Shown in pieces: positions 1-6,535 of a DNA stretch of 8,572 nucleotides. A program made the translations under genes and the position numbers. Numbering within the stretch: the first letter of the stretch is position 1; each line of letters begins with the position of its first letter. Below the pieces are notes generated by a model. That model was given only the letters and a program-made list of their open reading frames with translations. It did not search any database and had not been told where the DNA came from. Source of the stretch: Deltaproteobacteria bacterium (GTDB lineage: Bacteria > Desulfobacterota > Desulfarculia > Adiutricales > Adiutricaceae); assembly GCA_031277995.1 (NCBI GenBank), contig JAITLH010000175.1, positions 1-8,572 on the forward strand, read 5' to 3'.

Positions 1-267
1 GGGATTTTTTTAAAATAATTAGGGGGTTATTGAGGGGGATTTTAGGGTTGGCCGTGTTTTGGGGTATTTTGGGGATTGGGAGTGGGGCGTAGAAATTTGT
101 CAATGATTGCTTGACTTAGCGGTGGATGGAGGGGGAGAATTTTTTTTAGTTACAATACTCGCGAGTTTGAAAGGGCCGGGCTTGGGGTTTAGGCGCGTGA
201 ATGGGGGACAAAACGTAAAGGCGGGCAAATTCGGGATATTTTTTTTAGTTTCAAAACGTTTTATAAC
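1..267. other. G-rich non-coding region with G-quadruplex motif
   Basis: No credible gene is seen here. The first 130 bases carry many G runs on the + strand. Positions 61-87 hold four tracts of three to four G separated by loops of 6, 3 and 3 bases (G4, TATTTT, G4, ATT, G3, AGT, G4), which fits the standard G-quadruplex pattern. Further runs of three to five G lie just upstream and downstream. Whether the structure forms, and which gene it would affect, is unknown. Confidence 0.55.
139..254. repeat. Imperfect 17-bp direct repeat upstream of promoter
   Basis: A 17-base element (A, eight T, AGTT, A or T, CAA) occurs at 139-155 and again at 238-254, 99 bp apart, with one mismatch. The second copy ends just ahead of an inverted repeat, ACGTT-TTAT-AACGT (256-269), that overlaps the predicted -35 box. 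These could be A/T-tract upstream promoter elements or binding sites for a regulator. No binding protein can be named. Confidence 0.4.
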
Positions 268-296
268 GTGACAAATTTACAGCGAAAATTTATAAA
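268..296 (+). promoter_or_regulatory. Predicted sigma-70-type promoter
   Basis: GTGACA (268-273) and TATAAA (291-296) are separated by exactly 17 bp, close to the TTGACA/TATAAT consensus. A start near 303 is expected. The inverted repeat ACGTT/AACGT (256-269) overlaps the -35 box and could be an operator. The promoter points at lon, but an intrinsic terminator lies between them at 403-424, so the immediate product may be a short RNA or an attenuated leader. Confidence 0.5.
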
Positions 297-373
297 TGCC
301 GCCAAAATTCTAGATAATGTTTTTTTATGCCCTTGAAAAACTAAAAACGATGATTACATTCTTGTCAGAGACG

Positions 374-424
374 AAGGCGCCTTTGGATAAAGGTCAGTCG
401 CGAGCGCCCTTGGGGCGCTTTTTT
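374..424 (+). terminator. Intrinsic terminator upstream of lon
   Basis: AGCGCCC (403-409) and GGGCGCT (413-419) form a perfect 7-bp GC-rich stem with loop TTG, followed by six T (419-424). This is a textbook rho-independent terminator. Just before it are the palindrome AAGGCGCCTT (374-383) and a small hairpin CCTTT-GGAT-AAAGG (380-393). The two overlap and so could form alternative structures. The terminator core is 403-424. It would end a transcript of about 120 nt begun at the predicted promoter. Confidence 0.75.
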
Positions 425-505
425 CTGCCCAAATTTCCAAAGGCCCGTTTAACCAGTCCCGTCTCGAAGGGTTTGATTTTGAATTTAATAAGGGGCTGGG
501 TAGCC

Positions 506-524
506 GGATCCCAGGAAGGGATCC
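506..524 (+). promoter_or_regulatory. Stem-loop in the lon leader
   Basis: GGATCCC (506-512) and GGGATCC (518-524) form a perfect 7-bp stem around AGGAA. It lies 57 bp before the lon start codon and 40 bp before its ribosome binding site (AGAGAGGA, 565-572). It has no T tract, so it is not a terminator. It may affect leader stability or be a protein binding site. Confidence 0.4.
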
Positions 525-580
525 TAAACATATGGTGACGGTGCCCTCGGCCATCCCCCCCAAAAGAGAGGATATGGTTT

Positions 581-3163
581 ATGTCGCACGAAAACAACAA
601 TAATCAGATCTTATATTCCTTGCCACCCTTGAAACACGATATGGAATACGACTCAAACGCGGAAGACGAATTATTCAAAATCCCAAAGACCATTAGGCTT
701 TTGCCCATGGTGGAACTCAATTCATTTCCCCGACTGGTTTCAAGCGTCGGCATCGAAGAACCGAGAACCATCTCTTACCTGACCGAAAACGAACAAGACC
801 AGATTCTTGGGCTTTTTGCCTTAAAAACCTTTAACGTTGACCCCATGAAAATGACCAAGGAGGACTTTTACCCCATAGGGGTGGCCGTCCGGGTCATGAC
901 CGTGGAAGAAACCGAAGCCGACCCCGACTCCCTAAAGGTCACCGTTTTGGGCTTGGGCCGGATAAGCTTAGAGGAGATAGATTCCCAGGGCCTGATGGTG
1001 AGCGTCACGCCCGTCGAGGAACCCCTGGAACCCGACGAGAGCCTTAAGCCCTTGATCTTGGAAGCCAAGCGCCTTTTCGCCGAGGCGGTCATGCTTATCC
1101 CCGGGCCGCAGGTCAACGTCTTTAAAATCAACCGGGCCTTGGAAGGCCAGCCGGCCGTTTTGGCCGACCTAATCATGGCATCCCTACCGGTTAAACCCCA
1201 CCTCAAGGCCGAGTATCTCATGATCGAGAGCCTTAAGGCCCGTTTCGGGAAACTACTCGAATACCTCACCTTGGAAGTGGCCAGCCGTAAGGCCGGAAGG
1301 GCCATAAGCGCCAGAATCGAAAACAGCATGGCCAGCCGCCACAAAGAGATGCACCTGAGGGAGCAGCTAAAGGCCATTAAGGAAGAGCTGGGGGAAAGCG
1401 AGGACGGCTCGGATCTAGCGGACGTCATTAAGCGCCTTGACGCGGCCAAGTTGCCGGAATCGGCCAAAACCGAGGCCGATCGAAGCGTCCAAAGGCTAAA
1501 GCTCACCCCGCCCCAAAGCGCCGAGTATTCGCAAATCAGAAACTACCTGGAGTGGCTAATCGAGCTTCCTTGGCACAGTAAAAGCGACTCCCAGATCGAT
1601 CTGGCCCTGGCCAGGGAGATCTTGGATCGCGAGCACCGCGGTCTCGAAAAGGTCAAAAAACGGGTCTTGGAGTTTTTGGCCGTCCATAAGTTAACCGATA
1701 ACTTAAAGGCCCCCATTCTCTGTTTGACCGGACCTCCGGGCGTGGGCAAAACCTCCCTGGGCCGGTCCATCGCCGAGGCCATGGGTCGCGAGTTTCATAG
1801 GCTGTCCTTGGGCGGGCTTAGGGACGAAGCCGAGATCAAGGGTCACCGCCGGACCTACGTTGGGGCCAACCCCGGAAAAATCATGTCCGGGCTTAGAAAG
1901 ATCGGGGTCAACAATCCCGTTTTTCTCTTAGACGAAATCGACAAGATGGGCCAAAGCCACGCCGGGGATCCGGCCTCGGCGCTACTGGAGGTACTCGATC
2001 CCGAGCAAAACGACACCTTTACCGACCATTACCTCGATTTGCCCTTTGATCTTTCAAACGTCATGTTTATCTTGACGGCCAACGTGGTCGAAAACATCCC
2101 GGCCCCCTTAAGGGATCGTCTGGAGATAATCGAACTCACCGGTTACGCGGTCGAGGAAAAAATAAATATCGCCCAAAGGCACCTTTGGCCCAAGGAACTT
2201 ATCCGCCACGGCCTAACTACCGACGACGCCTTAATCGGATCGGGTGAAATCCAGCACCTCATCGTCGGCTATACCTGGGAAGCCGGGTGCCGCGATCTTA
2301 GCCGTAAACTGGGGGCCCTGGCCAGAAGCCGGGCCATGGCCAAAGCCGAGGGGCTCGTAAAACCCCTGGCCATTAGCTTAACTGAGATAAACTCGGTTTT
2401 GGGACCGCCCACCAAACGGCCCGAAGACAAACGCGAGAAAAACGCCCAGATCGGGGTGGTCACCGGTTTGGCCTGGACGGCCGCCGGCGGCGACATCATG
2501 TTCATCGAGGCCGTGGCCATGCCGGGCAAGGGGCAACTCTCCCTAACCGGCCAATTAGGGGACGTCATGAAGGAATCGGCCCAGGCCGCCCTCTGCCACG
2601 TTCGCTCCAGGGCCCGGGATTGGTTTTTGGCCGACGGCTGGTTTAAGGAAAACGACGTTCACATCCACCTGCCCCATGGGGCCATCCCCAAAGACGGGCC
2701 CTCGGCCGGGGTTTCCTTAGCCACGGCCATCGTTTCCCTTATTTCCGGCCAAAAGGTAAGGCCGGACGTGGCCATGACCGGGGAAATCACCCTAAGGGGC
2801 CTAGTCTTACCCATAGGCGGGGTTAAAGAAAAGCTACTGGCCGCCAAAAGGGCCGGAATCACCACGGTTTTGATACCCGAGGGTAACCTGGCCGAGGTGG
2901 AACAGCTTAGTGGCTCGGTCACCGCGGGTCTGGAGATCGTGCCGGTTTCGACCATGGACGAGGTCCTGGAGCGGGCCCTGACCGTCCCGGAGGGCTTTTT
3001 TGAGTCCGAGGCCTATATGCCCACCCTGGAGGCCGACAAGACCACGGCCGCCTGGACGGCCGCCCTTAAATATCGGTCTCTAAAGCAGCTTAACACCAAG
3101 ATAATCCCCACCGGGGATTCCGCCCACTTAACCATGGAACCCTCGGCCCTCAACGTGGCCTAA
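581..3163 (+). CDS. lon: ATP-dependent protease Lon
   Basis: Cytoplasmic AAA+ serine protease that unfolds and degrades damaged, regulatory and some tmRNA-tagged proteins. At 860 residues it is longer than the roughly 780-820 usual for bacterial LonA. It shows a diverged N-terminal substrate-binding domain (about 36-240), the linker helix motif REQLKAIKEELGE (260-272), Walker A GPPGVGKT (384-391), Walker B VFLLDE (447-452), sensor Asn501, an arginine-finger region RDR (511-513), and the protease motif PKDGPSAG with catalytic Ser708. The partner lysine lies in GGVKEK (746-751), Lys751 by the usual Ser-Lys spacing. All key residues are present, so it should be active. The ATG at 581 has AGAGAGGA about 8 bases upstream. 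An earlier ATG at 574 is out of frame. The last 58 residues (803-860), after the usual family end, form a tail of unknown role. It lies directly upstream of ssrA on the same strand. Confidence 0.97.
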   Translation: MSHENNNNQILYSLPPLKHDMEYDSNAEDELFKIPKTIRLLPMVELNSFPRLVSSVGIEEPRTISYLTENEQDQILGLFALKTFNVDPMKMTKEDFYPIGVAVRVMTVEETEADPDSLKVTVLGLGRISLEEIDSQGLMVSVTPVEEPLEPDESLKPLILEAKRLFAEAVMLIPGPQVNVFKINRALEGQPAVLADLIMASLPVKPHLKAEYLMIESLKARFGKLLEYLTLEVASRKAGRAISARIENSMASRHKEMHLREQLKAIKEELGESEDGSDLADVIKRLDAAKLPESAKTEADRSVQRLKLTPPQSAEYSQIRNYLEWLIELPWHSKSDSQIDLALAREILDREHRGLEKVKKRVLEFLAVHKLTDNLKAPILCLTGPPGVGKTSLGRSIAEAMGREFHRLSLGGLRDEAEIKGHRRTYVGANPGKIMSGLRKIGVNNPVFLLDEIDKMGQSHAGDPASALLEVLDPEQNDTFTDHYLDLPFDLSNVMFILTANVVENIPAPLRDRLEIIELTGYAVEEKINIAQRHLWPKELIRHGLTTDDALIGSGEIQHLIVGYTWEAGCRDLSRKLGALARSRAMAKAEGLVKPLAISLTEINSVLGPPTKRPEDKREKNAQIGVVTGLAWTAAGGDIMFIEAVAMPGKGQLSLTGQLGDVMKESAQAALCHVRSRARDWFLADGWFKENDVHIHLPHGAIPKDGPSAGVSLATAIVSLISGQKVRPDVAMTGEITLRGLVLPIGGVKEKLLAAKRAGITTVLIPEGNLAEVEQLSGSVTAGLEIVPVSTMDEVLERALTVPEGFFESEAYMPTLEADKTTAAWTAALKYRSLKQLNTKIIPTGDSAHLTMEPSALNVA

Positions 3164-3216
3164 GGGCAAATTTTAGAAAAAGGCGAGAACCAACCCATCA
3201 AATAACCCTTAACCTC

Positions 3217-3240
3217 CTGGCCCAGGGTCCCCTGGGCCAG
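3217..3240 (+). terminator. GC-rich hairpin after lon
   Basis: CTGGCCCAGG (3217-3226) and CCTGGGCCAG (3231-3240) form a perfect 10-bp stem around GTCC, 54 bp after the lon stop. No T tract follows on either strand, so termination here would be inefficient or factor-assisted. It could instead protect the 3' end of the lon mRNA. Confidence 0.5.
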
Positions 3241-3285
3241 TGGACAATCAAAAAATCAAAAAAATTACTGGCTTTTTTGGAATCT

Positions 3286-3294
3286 TGTGATAAT
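3286..3294 (+). promoter_or_regulatory. Extended -10 promoter for ssrA
   Basis: TG-T-GATAAT is a good extended -10 element located about 32 bp before the mature tmRNA 5' end. The -35 region is weak (TTACTG at 3265-3270, 18-bp spacing), which an extended -10 can compensate for. Transcription from here would give a precursor with a leader of about 25 nt, to be removed by RNase P. Confidence 0.5.
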
Positions 3295-3325
3295 ATGTTA
3301 AGGCTTGATGTTTAAGATTATACCC

Positions 3326-3680
3326 GGGGGCGATTTGGGTTCGACGGGGATAGTTGAGGGCATAGTGGCAGGTCGAGCATCCCAATGACTCGTTAATCCA
3401 TAGGGACTAAAACCAAAAGCAGACTCTTTCGAGTACGCTCTGGCTGCATAGCCAGTGTCTTCGTTGGAACGCGGCCCGCGGTCCGGCGAGGGCATAATTA
3501 AATGGGCTGGTCAATCCGAGGTTTCAAACCGACTCGGTTGACGAGATAACTTGGTTCGATAGCCTCAACGAAGCCCGTTTATCGGCGTCCAAGAGGCGAA
3601 AATTCAAACGGTAAACTAAACCTGTAGAAGCTTTGTTTGAAGATCTTCGGACGCGGGTTCAATTCCCGCCGCCTCCACCA
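3326..3680 (+). ncRNA. ssrA: tmRNA (transfer-messenger RNA)
   Basis: A one-piece tmRNA of 355 nt. It acts with SmpB as alanyl-tRNA and then mRNA to free stalled ribosomes and tag the nascent chain. The 5' end GGGGGCG (3326-3332) pairs with CGCCTCC (3670-3676) to form the acceptor stem, followed by A-CCA (3677-3680) encoded in the gene. The 5' block GGTTCGACGGGGAT (3338-3351) and the 3' block GGACGCGGGTTCAA are the hallmark conserved sequences. The T arm is GCGGG-TTCAATT-CCCGC. The tag frame ends in ALAA-stop (3419-3451). The 3' end is an integration site: 3666-3681 is duplicated at 8359-8374, and the acceptor end remains complete. Confidence 0.97.
3419..3451 (+). other. tmRNA proteolysis-tag reading frame
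   Basis: GCA GAC TCT TTC GAG TAC GCT CTG GCT GCA TAG encodes ADSFEYALAA and a stop. This has the same length and the same YALAA ending as the E. coli tag ANDENYALAA. With the alanine carried by tmRNA itself, the appended peptide would be A-ADSFEYALAA. The terminal ALAA is the kind of degron that ClpX recognises in other bacteria. Confidence 0.9.
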
Positions 3681-3681
3681 A
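3666..3681 (+). repeat. attL (3' end of ssrA)
   Basis: CCGCCGCCTCCACCAA at the ssrA 3' end, covering the acceptor-strand 3' half, the CCA end and one further base. The identical 16 bases recur at 8359-8374. After one mismatch, TCA also matches. This is the likely core of site-specific recombination. Confidence 0.85.
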
Positions 3682-3704
3682 TTCATAATCCAATTTCAGC
3701 CAAC

Positions 3705-3748
3705 AAAGTCCGAAAGTCCTTTAAAAACAAGGCTTTCGGACTTTTTTT
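3705..3748 (+). terminator. Intrinsic terminator of ssrA (island side)
   Basis: AAAGTCCGAAAG (3705-3716) pairs with CTTTCGGACTTT, with an inner CCTT/AAGG extension across a bulged T, followed by a run of seven T. It begins 25 bases after the tmRNA CCA end and should terminate ssrA. A stem with the same inner core (CGAAAG, CCTTT, CTTTCG) occurs after attR at 8401-8440. Confidence 0.85.
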
Positions 3749-3791
3749 GTTTAAGGAGATCCAGTGAAATCCTTTGACAGCCAACATTTTT

Positions 3792-3839
3792 GATGGTAAT
3801 TTTGATGGTACCGAGCCGTTTTGAAGAGGTGATACCATC
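3792..3839. repeat. Left integrase arm-type sites (GATGGTA)
   Basis: GATGGTA occurs at 3792-3798 and 3804-3810, 12 bp apart, and its reverse complement TACCATC at 3833-3839 ends just before the integrase ATG. The same 12-bp-spaced pair is at the right end (8279-8297). Position and spacing suggest arm-type binding sites for the island integrase. The inverted copy beside the start codon could also mediate autorepression of the integrase gene. Inference from pattern only. Confidence 0.6.
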
Positions 3840-4969
3840 ATGTCATTGACGGATATAACCGTAAAATATCTCAGGCCTTTTGATAAAAGCCAAAAAAGTA
3901 CGCGGCTGGTCTTTATCCGTACATCGCTCCATCTGGTTTGAAATCATGGAGGTTCAGCCACGGATTTCAGGGTACCCATTTCACGATAACCTTTGGGACT
4001 TATCCGTTGGTCAGTCTTAAACAAGCCAGAGACCAACTCGTCGATGCCAAGCGCCTTTTGGGTTCTGGCATTAACCCATCCACCCATAAGAAAATTCTTA
4101 AAAACGCCGATAAGGCCGAGGCGGAGAATTCTTTTGAGACCGCGGCCAGAGAGTGGTTCGGGCTCGAGAAGGTTGGCAAGAAAGAGTCATACTCCAGCCG
4201 GATTTGGGGCAAGGTCGATAAGGAGCCGTCGCCTTTTTTGGCTGACAGACCGATAAGCGCGATCAACGCACCAGAACTTTAGAAGTTCTTAGAAAAGTTG
4301 AAACCGGAGACGCTTTTGAACCGGCTCACAGGTACCTACGATATCGCGGTCAGATTTCCAGGTACCCCATTGCCACGGGGAGGATTTCGCATGACATTTC
4401 AGCTGATTTGAAAGGCGCTCTGAGACCAGCGGCGCACGGTCACATGGCCAGCTTGACCGCTCCTGAGGACGTCGGTGGTTTGTTGAGGCTATAGACGTTT
4501 ACGGAGGGAATTTTATCGTTAAATCGGCGCTTCAAATCCCATCTTACGCGTTTGTCTGACCTGGAGAACTTCGTTACGCTGAATGGTCCGAAATTGACCT
4601 AGAGAAAGCCGAGTGGAGGATACCAGCGGAAAAGATGAAAATGAAGCAGATCCATATCGTTCCGTTGGCCAGACAAGCGGTTGACTCGATTACCAAGCTC
4701 AGTTACTATACAGGACAAAAGCGTTATCTGTTCCCCAGCATGAGAACCGACGAACGTCCAATATCCGACGTTACTCATTTAGCCGCTTTGAGGACGACTT
4801 CCCCAAATTGATGATGAAATTTCAAAGCTTGCGAAAGCAATATTGGGTTCGTCATATGTGGCCATGGGGTTACTTCCGCCGTTCAAGTGGGAACGTAACG
4901 GATGAAATAATACAAAAATACATCTAGGCTCAAAACCACGATGAAGGTTCTGATACGTTTTAAAATAGA
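3840..4969 (+). pseudogene. P4-family tyrosine integrase, decayed
   Basis: The remnant of the island integrase spans about 375 codons in several frames. It starts at ATG 3840 (MSLTDITVK) after GAGGTGAT. The frame breaks in the A6 run at 3892-3897 and continues as GLYPYIAPSG, then SWRFSHGFQG and FGTYPLVSLKQARD (N-terminal arm-binding DUF4102 domain), to AREWFGLEK and INAPEL, where TAG (4280-4282) interrupts. A second frame gives YPIATGR and ADLKGALRP (about 4340-4491). A third gives PGELRYAEWSEIDLEKAEWR and IHIVPLARQ (4560-4808). The catalytic Arg expected before PGEL reads TGA (4557-4559). The GHG box (4860-4868) lacks its Arg, and TAA (4961-4963) precedes N-R where the AYNR tyrosine is expected. 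At least three frame changes and several stops make it non-functional. The catalytic-Tyr assignment is tentative. Confidence 0.9.
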
Positions 4970-4975
4970 ATAAAG

Positions 4976-5033
4976 TAGGCGCGCGGCTTTAGCCGCCTAA
5001 TAAGCCTTCAGACCACCAGCTTTAGCTGGTGGT
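4976..5033. repeat. Twin hairpins, REP/IS200-like
   Basis: Two hairpins share the apex GC-TTTA-GC. Hairpin 1 (4976-4999) pairs TAGGC plus GGC with GCCGCCTA around TTTA, with a GCGC bulge, and is preceded by G to give GTAG at its base. Hairpin 2 (5012-5033) is a perfect 9-bp stem, ACCACCAGC/GCTGGTGGT, around TTTA. A GTAG tetranucleotide at the foot of a short palindrome is typical of REP elements mobilised by RAYT transposases. Similar hairpins end IS200/IS605 elements. No transposase gene is present. A transcription-termination role for the integrase is the alternative. Confidence 0.5.
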
Positions 5034-5190
5034 AGTTAACTTTGGCCTTGGTTCTTCTGTTTTGTGGCCTAAGCCTAAAAAACAAATGAGTAAGTTAGTC
5101 TCGATCAAACATCGGCAAGGACCCTACAATCCCCTAAAATACTTTTTGTGGAAAGCATGTTTACCTAAACCTCACGCGAGGAGTAACATC

Positions 5191-5548
5191 ATGAGGAAGG
5201 CTTTGTTGTTGATTTCTTTGGTCGGATTTCTCTTGATTTCAGTTTCCTTTTCATTCGCCTGAGGCATTGAAGGCAAGGCCACCCGCACGGACGGCTCCAA
5301 AGTGGATGACACGGCCAGGGTGCGCTCCAGTAGTGGATGACACGGCCAGGGTGCGCTCCAGTTGGGGCAACAAGGAAACCTGGCCCCGCGACGGCTATTA
5401 CAATATGGATTTGGGAAGCGGCGTTTGCGGGGAGAGCGTGGAAGTATTCGTCAACGGCTACGGTATCTGTAGGCGCTCGATTCCCAGAGACGGCAACGCC
5501 CGCGTGGATTTCGTTTTAAAAGGAGCGAGCGCTACGCCGGCGCGCTAA
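5191..5548 (+). pseudogene. Small secreted protein gene, broken by TGA and duplication
   Basis: The start is clear: GAGGAG (5178-5183), 7 bases, then ATG 5191. The N-terminus MRKALLLISLVGFLLISVSF is a signal peptide, followed by SFA. A TGA (5260-5262) then interrupts, and reading continues as GIEGKATRTDGSKVDDTARV. A perfect 31-bp tandem duplication (5301-5331, 5332-5362) shifts the frame. With one copy removed, translation joins smoothly to RSSWGNKETWPRDGYYNMDL, then CGESVEVFVNGYGICRR, ending at TAA 5546-5548. The ancestor was therefore an exported protein of roughly 105-110 residues with at least two cysteines. The GKATRTDG and RDGYYNMDL pattern recalls small beta-sandwich (carboxypeptidase-regulatory-like) domains, a tentative comparison. 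The TGA replaces a residue right after the signal peptide, perhaps a Cys. It lies 46 bp upstream of the SUMF1-like gene. Confidence 0.7.
5301..5362 (+). repeat. Perfect 31-bp tandem duplication
   Basis: The unit beginning AGTGGATGACACGG and ending GCGCTCCAGT occurs twice head to tail (5301-5331 and 5332-5362) with no mismatch. Because 31 is not a multiple of 3, it shifts the frame of the secreted-protein gene. Perfect identity suggests a recent event, or assembly error if sequencing depth does not support it. Confidence 0.95.
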
Positions 5549-5594
5549 AGGGCGCAGTGAATAATCTTAACCAGCCACGGGAGGATTTTCCGTT

Positions 5595-6482
5595 ATGCGT
5601 TTGGCTTTTATCCGCCTTTGCGTTTTATCGGCGTTTCTGTTCGGCGGCGCGATTACCGTCCTGGCCGCCGAAAAGACCTACACCAACACTATTGGGATGG
5701 AGTTTATTCTTATCCCCTCGGGCTCGTTTACAATGGGGGCGGACAAGAATTTTGAAGATGCCTATGATGACGAAACTCCGCCGCACCGGGTGACGATCGC
5801 CAAGCCTTTTTACCTTGGTAAATATGAGGTGACGCAGGCGCAGTGGACGGCGGTAATGGGGAGCAATCCCAGTAAATTTAAGGACCTGAACAATCCGGTG
5901 GAGAAAGTATCGTGGCTTGACGCCCAGGAGTTCATCAAGCGTCTAAACGCCATGGAAGGACACAACCGGTATCGTCTGCCCACGGAGGCGCAATGGGAGT
6001 ACGCCGCCAGGGCCGGGAGTAACACTACCTATTCGTTTGGCGAAGAGGCGGACGACCTTGGCCTTTACGCGTGGTATGGGAAAAATTCCGGGAAGAAGCC
6101 GCATCCCGTGGGTCAGCTGAAACCCAATGGCTGGGGTCTAAATGACATGCATGGCAATGTCTCTGAGTGGGTGCAGGACTGGTGGGGGGAACGGTATTAC
6201 TCCTACTCTCCGGTTAGCGATCCCACGGGACCGTCCTCAGGCACGCACCGCGTGTTACGCGGCGGCAATTGTGAATTTAGCGACAAGGCCGCCCGTTCCG
6301 CCAGCCGCGGCACCTCCCCGTCAGACCACCAGGATATGGACAACGGTTTGCGGCTTGCTCTCTCCCTAGAGGAGAGGGCAGAGGATGCAATCGGGGCCAG
6401 TGGCCTGGTAAGCCCGCCTAGCCTACGGCTGATCTTTTATATCCCTTACTCAAACTTTATGGCCAAAAATTCCTCTCCTTAG
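5595..6482 (+). CDS. Exported SUMF1/formylglycine-generating-enzyme-like protein
   Basis: 295 residues with an N-terminal signal peptide (about 1-25, ending VLAA). The mature part has the FGE-sulfatase (SUMF1) fold: GMEFILIPSGSFTMG (34-48), PPHRVTI (62-68), FYLGKYEVTQAQW (72-84), NPVEKVSW (100-107), RLPTEAQWEYAARAG (127-141), GNVSEWVQDWW (187-197), RGGN (223-226 region) and a terminal GLRLAL (251-256). True FGE oxidises a sulfatase cysteine using two Cys placed 3 and 8 residues after RGGS. Here those positions are Phe and Ala, so FGE catalysis is unlikely. A binding or structural role, as in other SUMF1-domain proteins, fits better. About 39 residues follow the normal domain end and read into a sequence duplicated at 7197, which suggests a lost stop codon. 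The ATG is preceded by GGGAGGA (5578-5584). No sulfatase gene is nearby. Confidence 0.88.
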   Translation: MRLAFIRLCVLSAFLFGGAITVLAAEKTYTNTIGMEFILIPSGSFTMGADKNFEDAYDDETPPHRVTIAKPFYLGKYEVTQAQWTAVMGSNPSKFKDLNNPVEKVSWLDAQEFIKRLNAMEGHNRYRLPTEAQWEYAARAGSNTTYSFGEEADDLGLYAWYGKNSGKKPHPVGQLKPNGWGLNDMHGNVSEWVQDWWGERYYSYSPVSDPTGPSSGTHRVLRGGNCEFSDKAARSASRGTSPSDHQDMDNGLRLALSLEERAEDAIGASGLVSPPSLRLIFYIPYSNFMAKNSSP

Positions 6483-6535
6483 GTTTTTCTTCTCTCCCCT
6501 TGACTCCTTGGCCTTAGCGCGGGCGTCCTTTCGCT
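6420..6535. repeat. Dispersed duplication, copy A
   Basis: This stretch, spanning the 3' end of the SUMF1-like gene and the spacer after it, resembles 7197-7313 in the same order: CCTACGGC, then CCCTTACTCAAACT (6442-6455; copy B 7221-7234), then GGTTTTTCTT, and a GCGGGC-TCCTT block. Together with the membrane-gene similarity it shows that a spacer-plus-gene unit was duplicated. Confidence 0.7.

Noticed and set aside
317..538. 73-residue open frame before lon
   Set aside because: It has no ribosome binding site, runs through the strong terminator at 403-424, and its product looks like no protein family.
868..1506. 212-residue open frame antisense to lon
   Set aside because: It lies wholly inside lon and arises from the GC-rich codon pattern. 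The product is Ser/Leu/Arg-rich and low in complexity. Other antisense frames at 1543-1782, 2269-2568 and 2659-2955 are rejected for the same reason.
3298..3495. Antisense frame across ssrA
   Set aside because: It overlaps the tmRNA and has no independent coding evidence.
3993..4266. Open frames overlapping the integrase remnant on both strands
   Set aside because: The integrase homology lies in another frame over the same bases. These are shadows.
5029..5190. Longer start for the secreted protein (GTG or ATG upstream of 5191)
   Set aside because: The signal peptide begins at 5191, which has its own GAGGAG site. The upstream part overlaps a hairpin and has no protein character.
5260..5262. 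Selenocysteine at the in-frame TGA
   Set aside because: No convincing SECIS hairpin directly downstream was seen, and the gene is independently broken by the 31-bp duplication.
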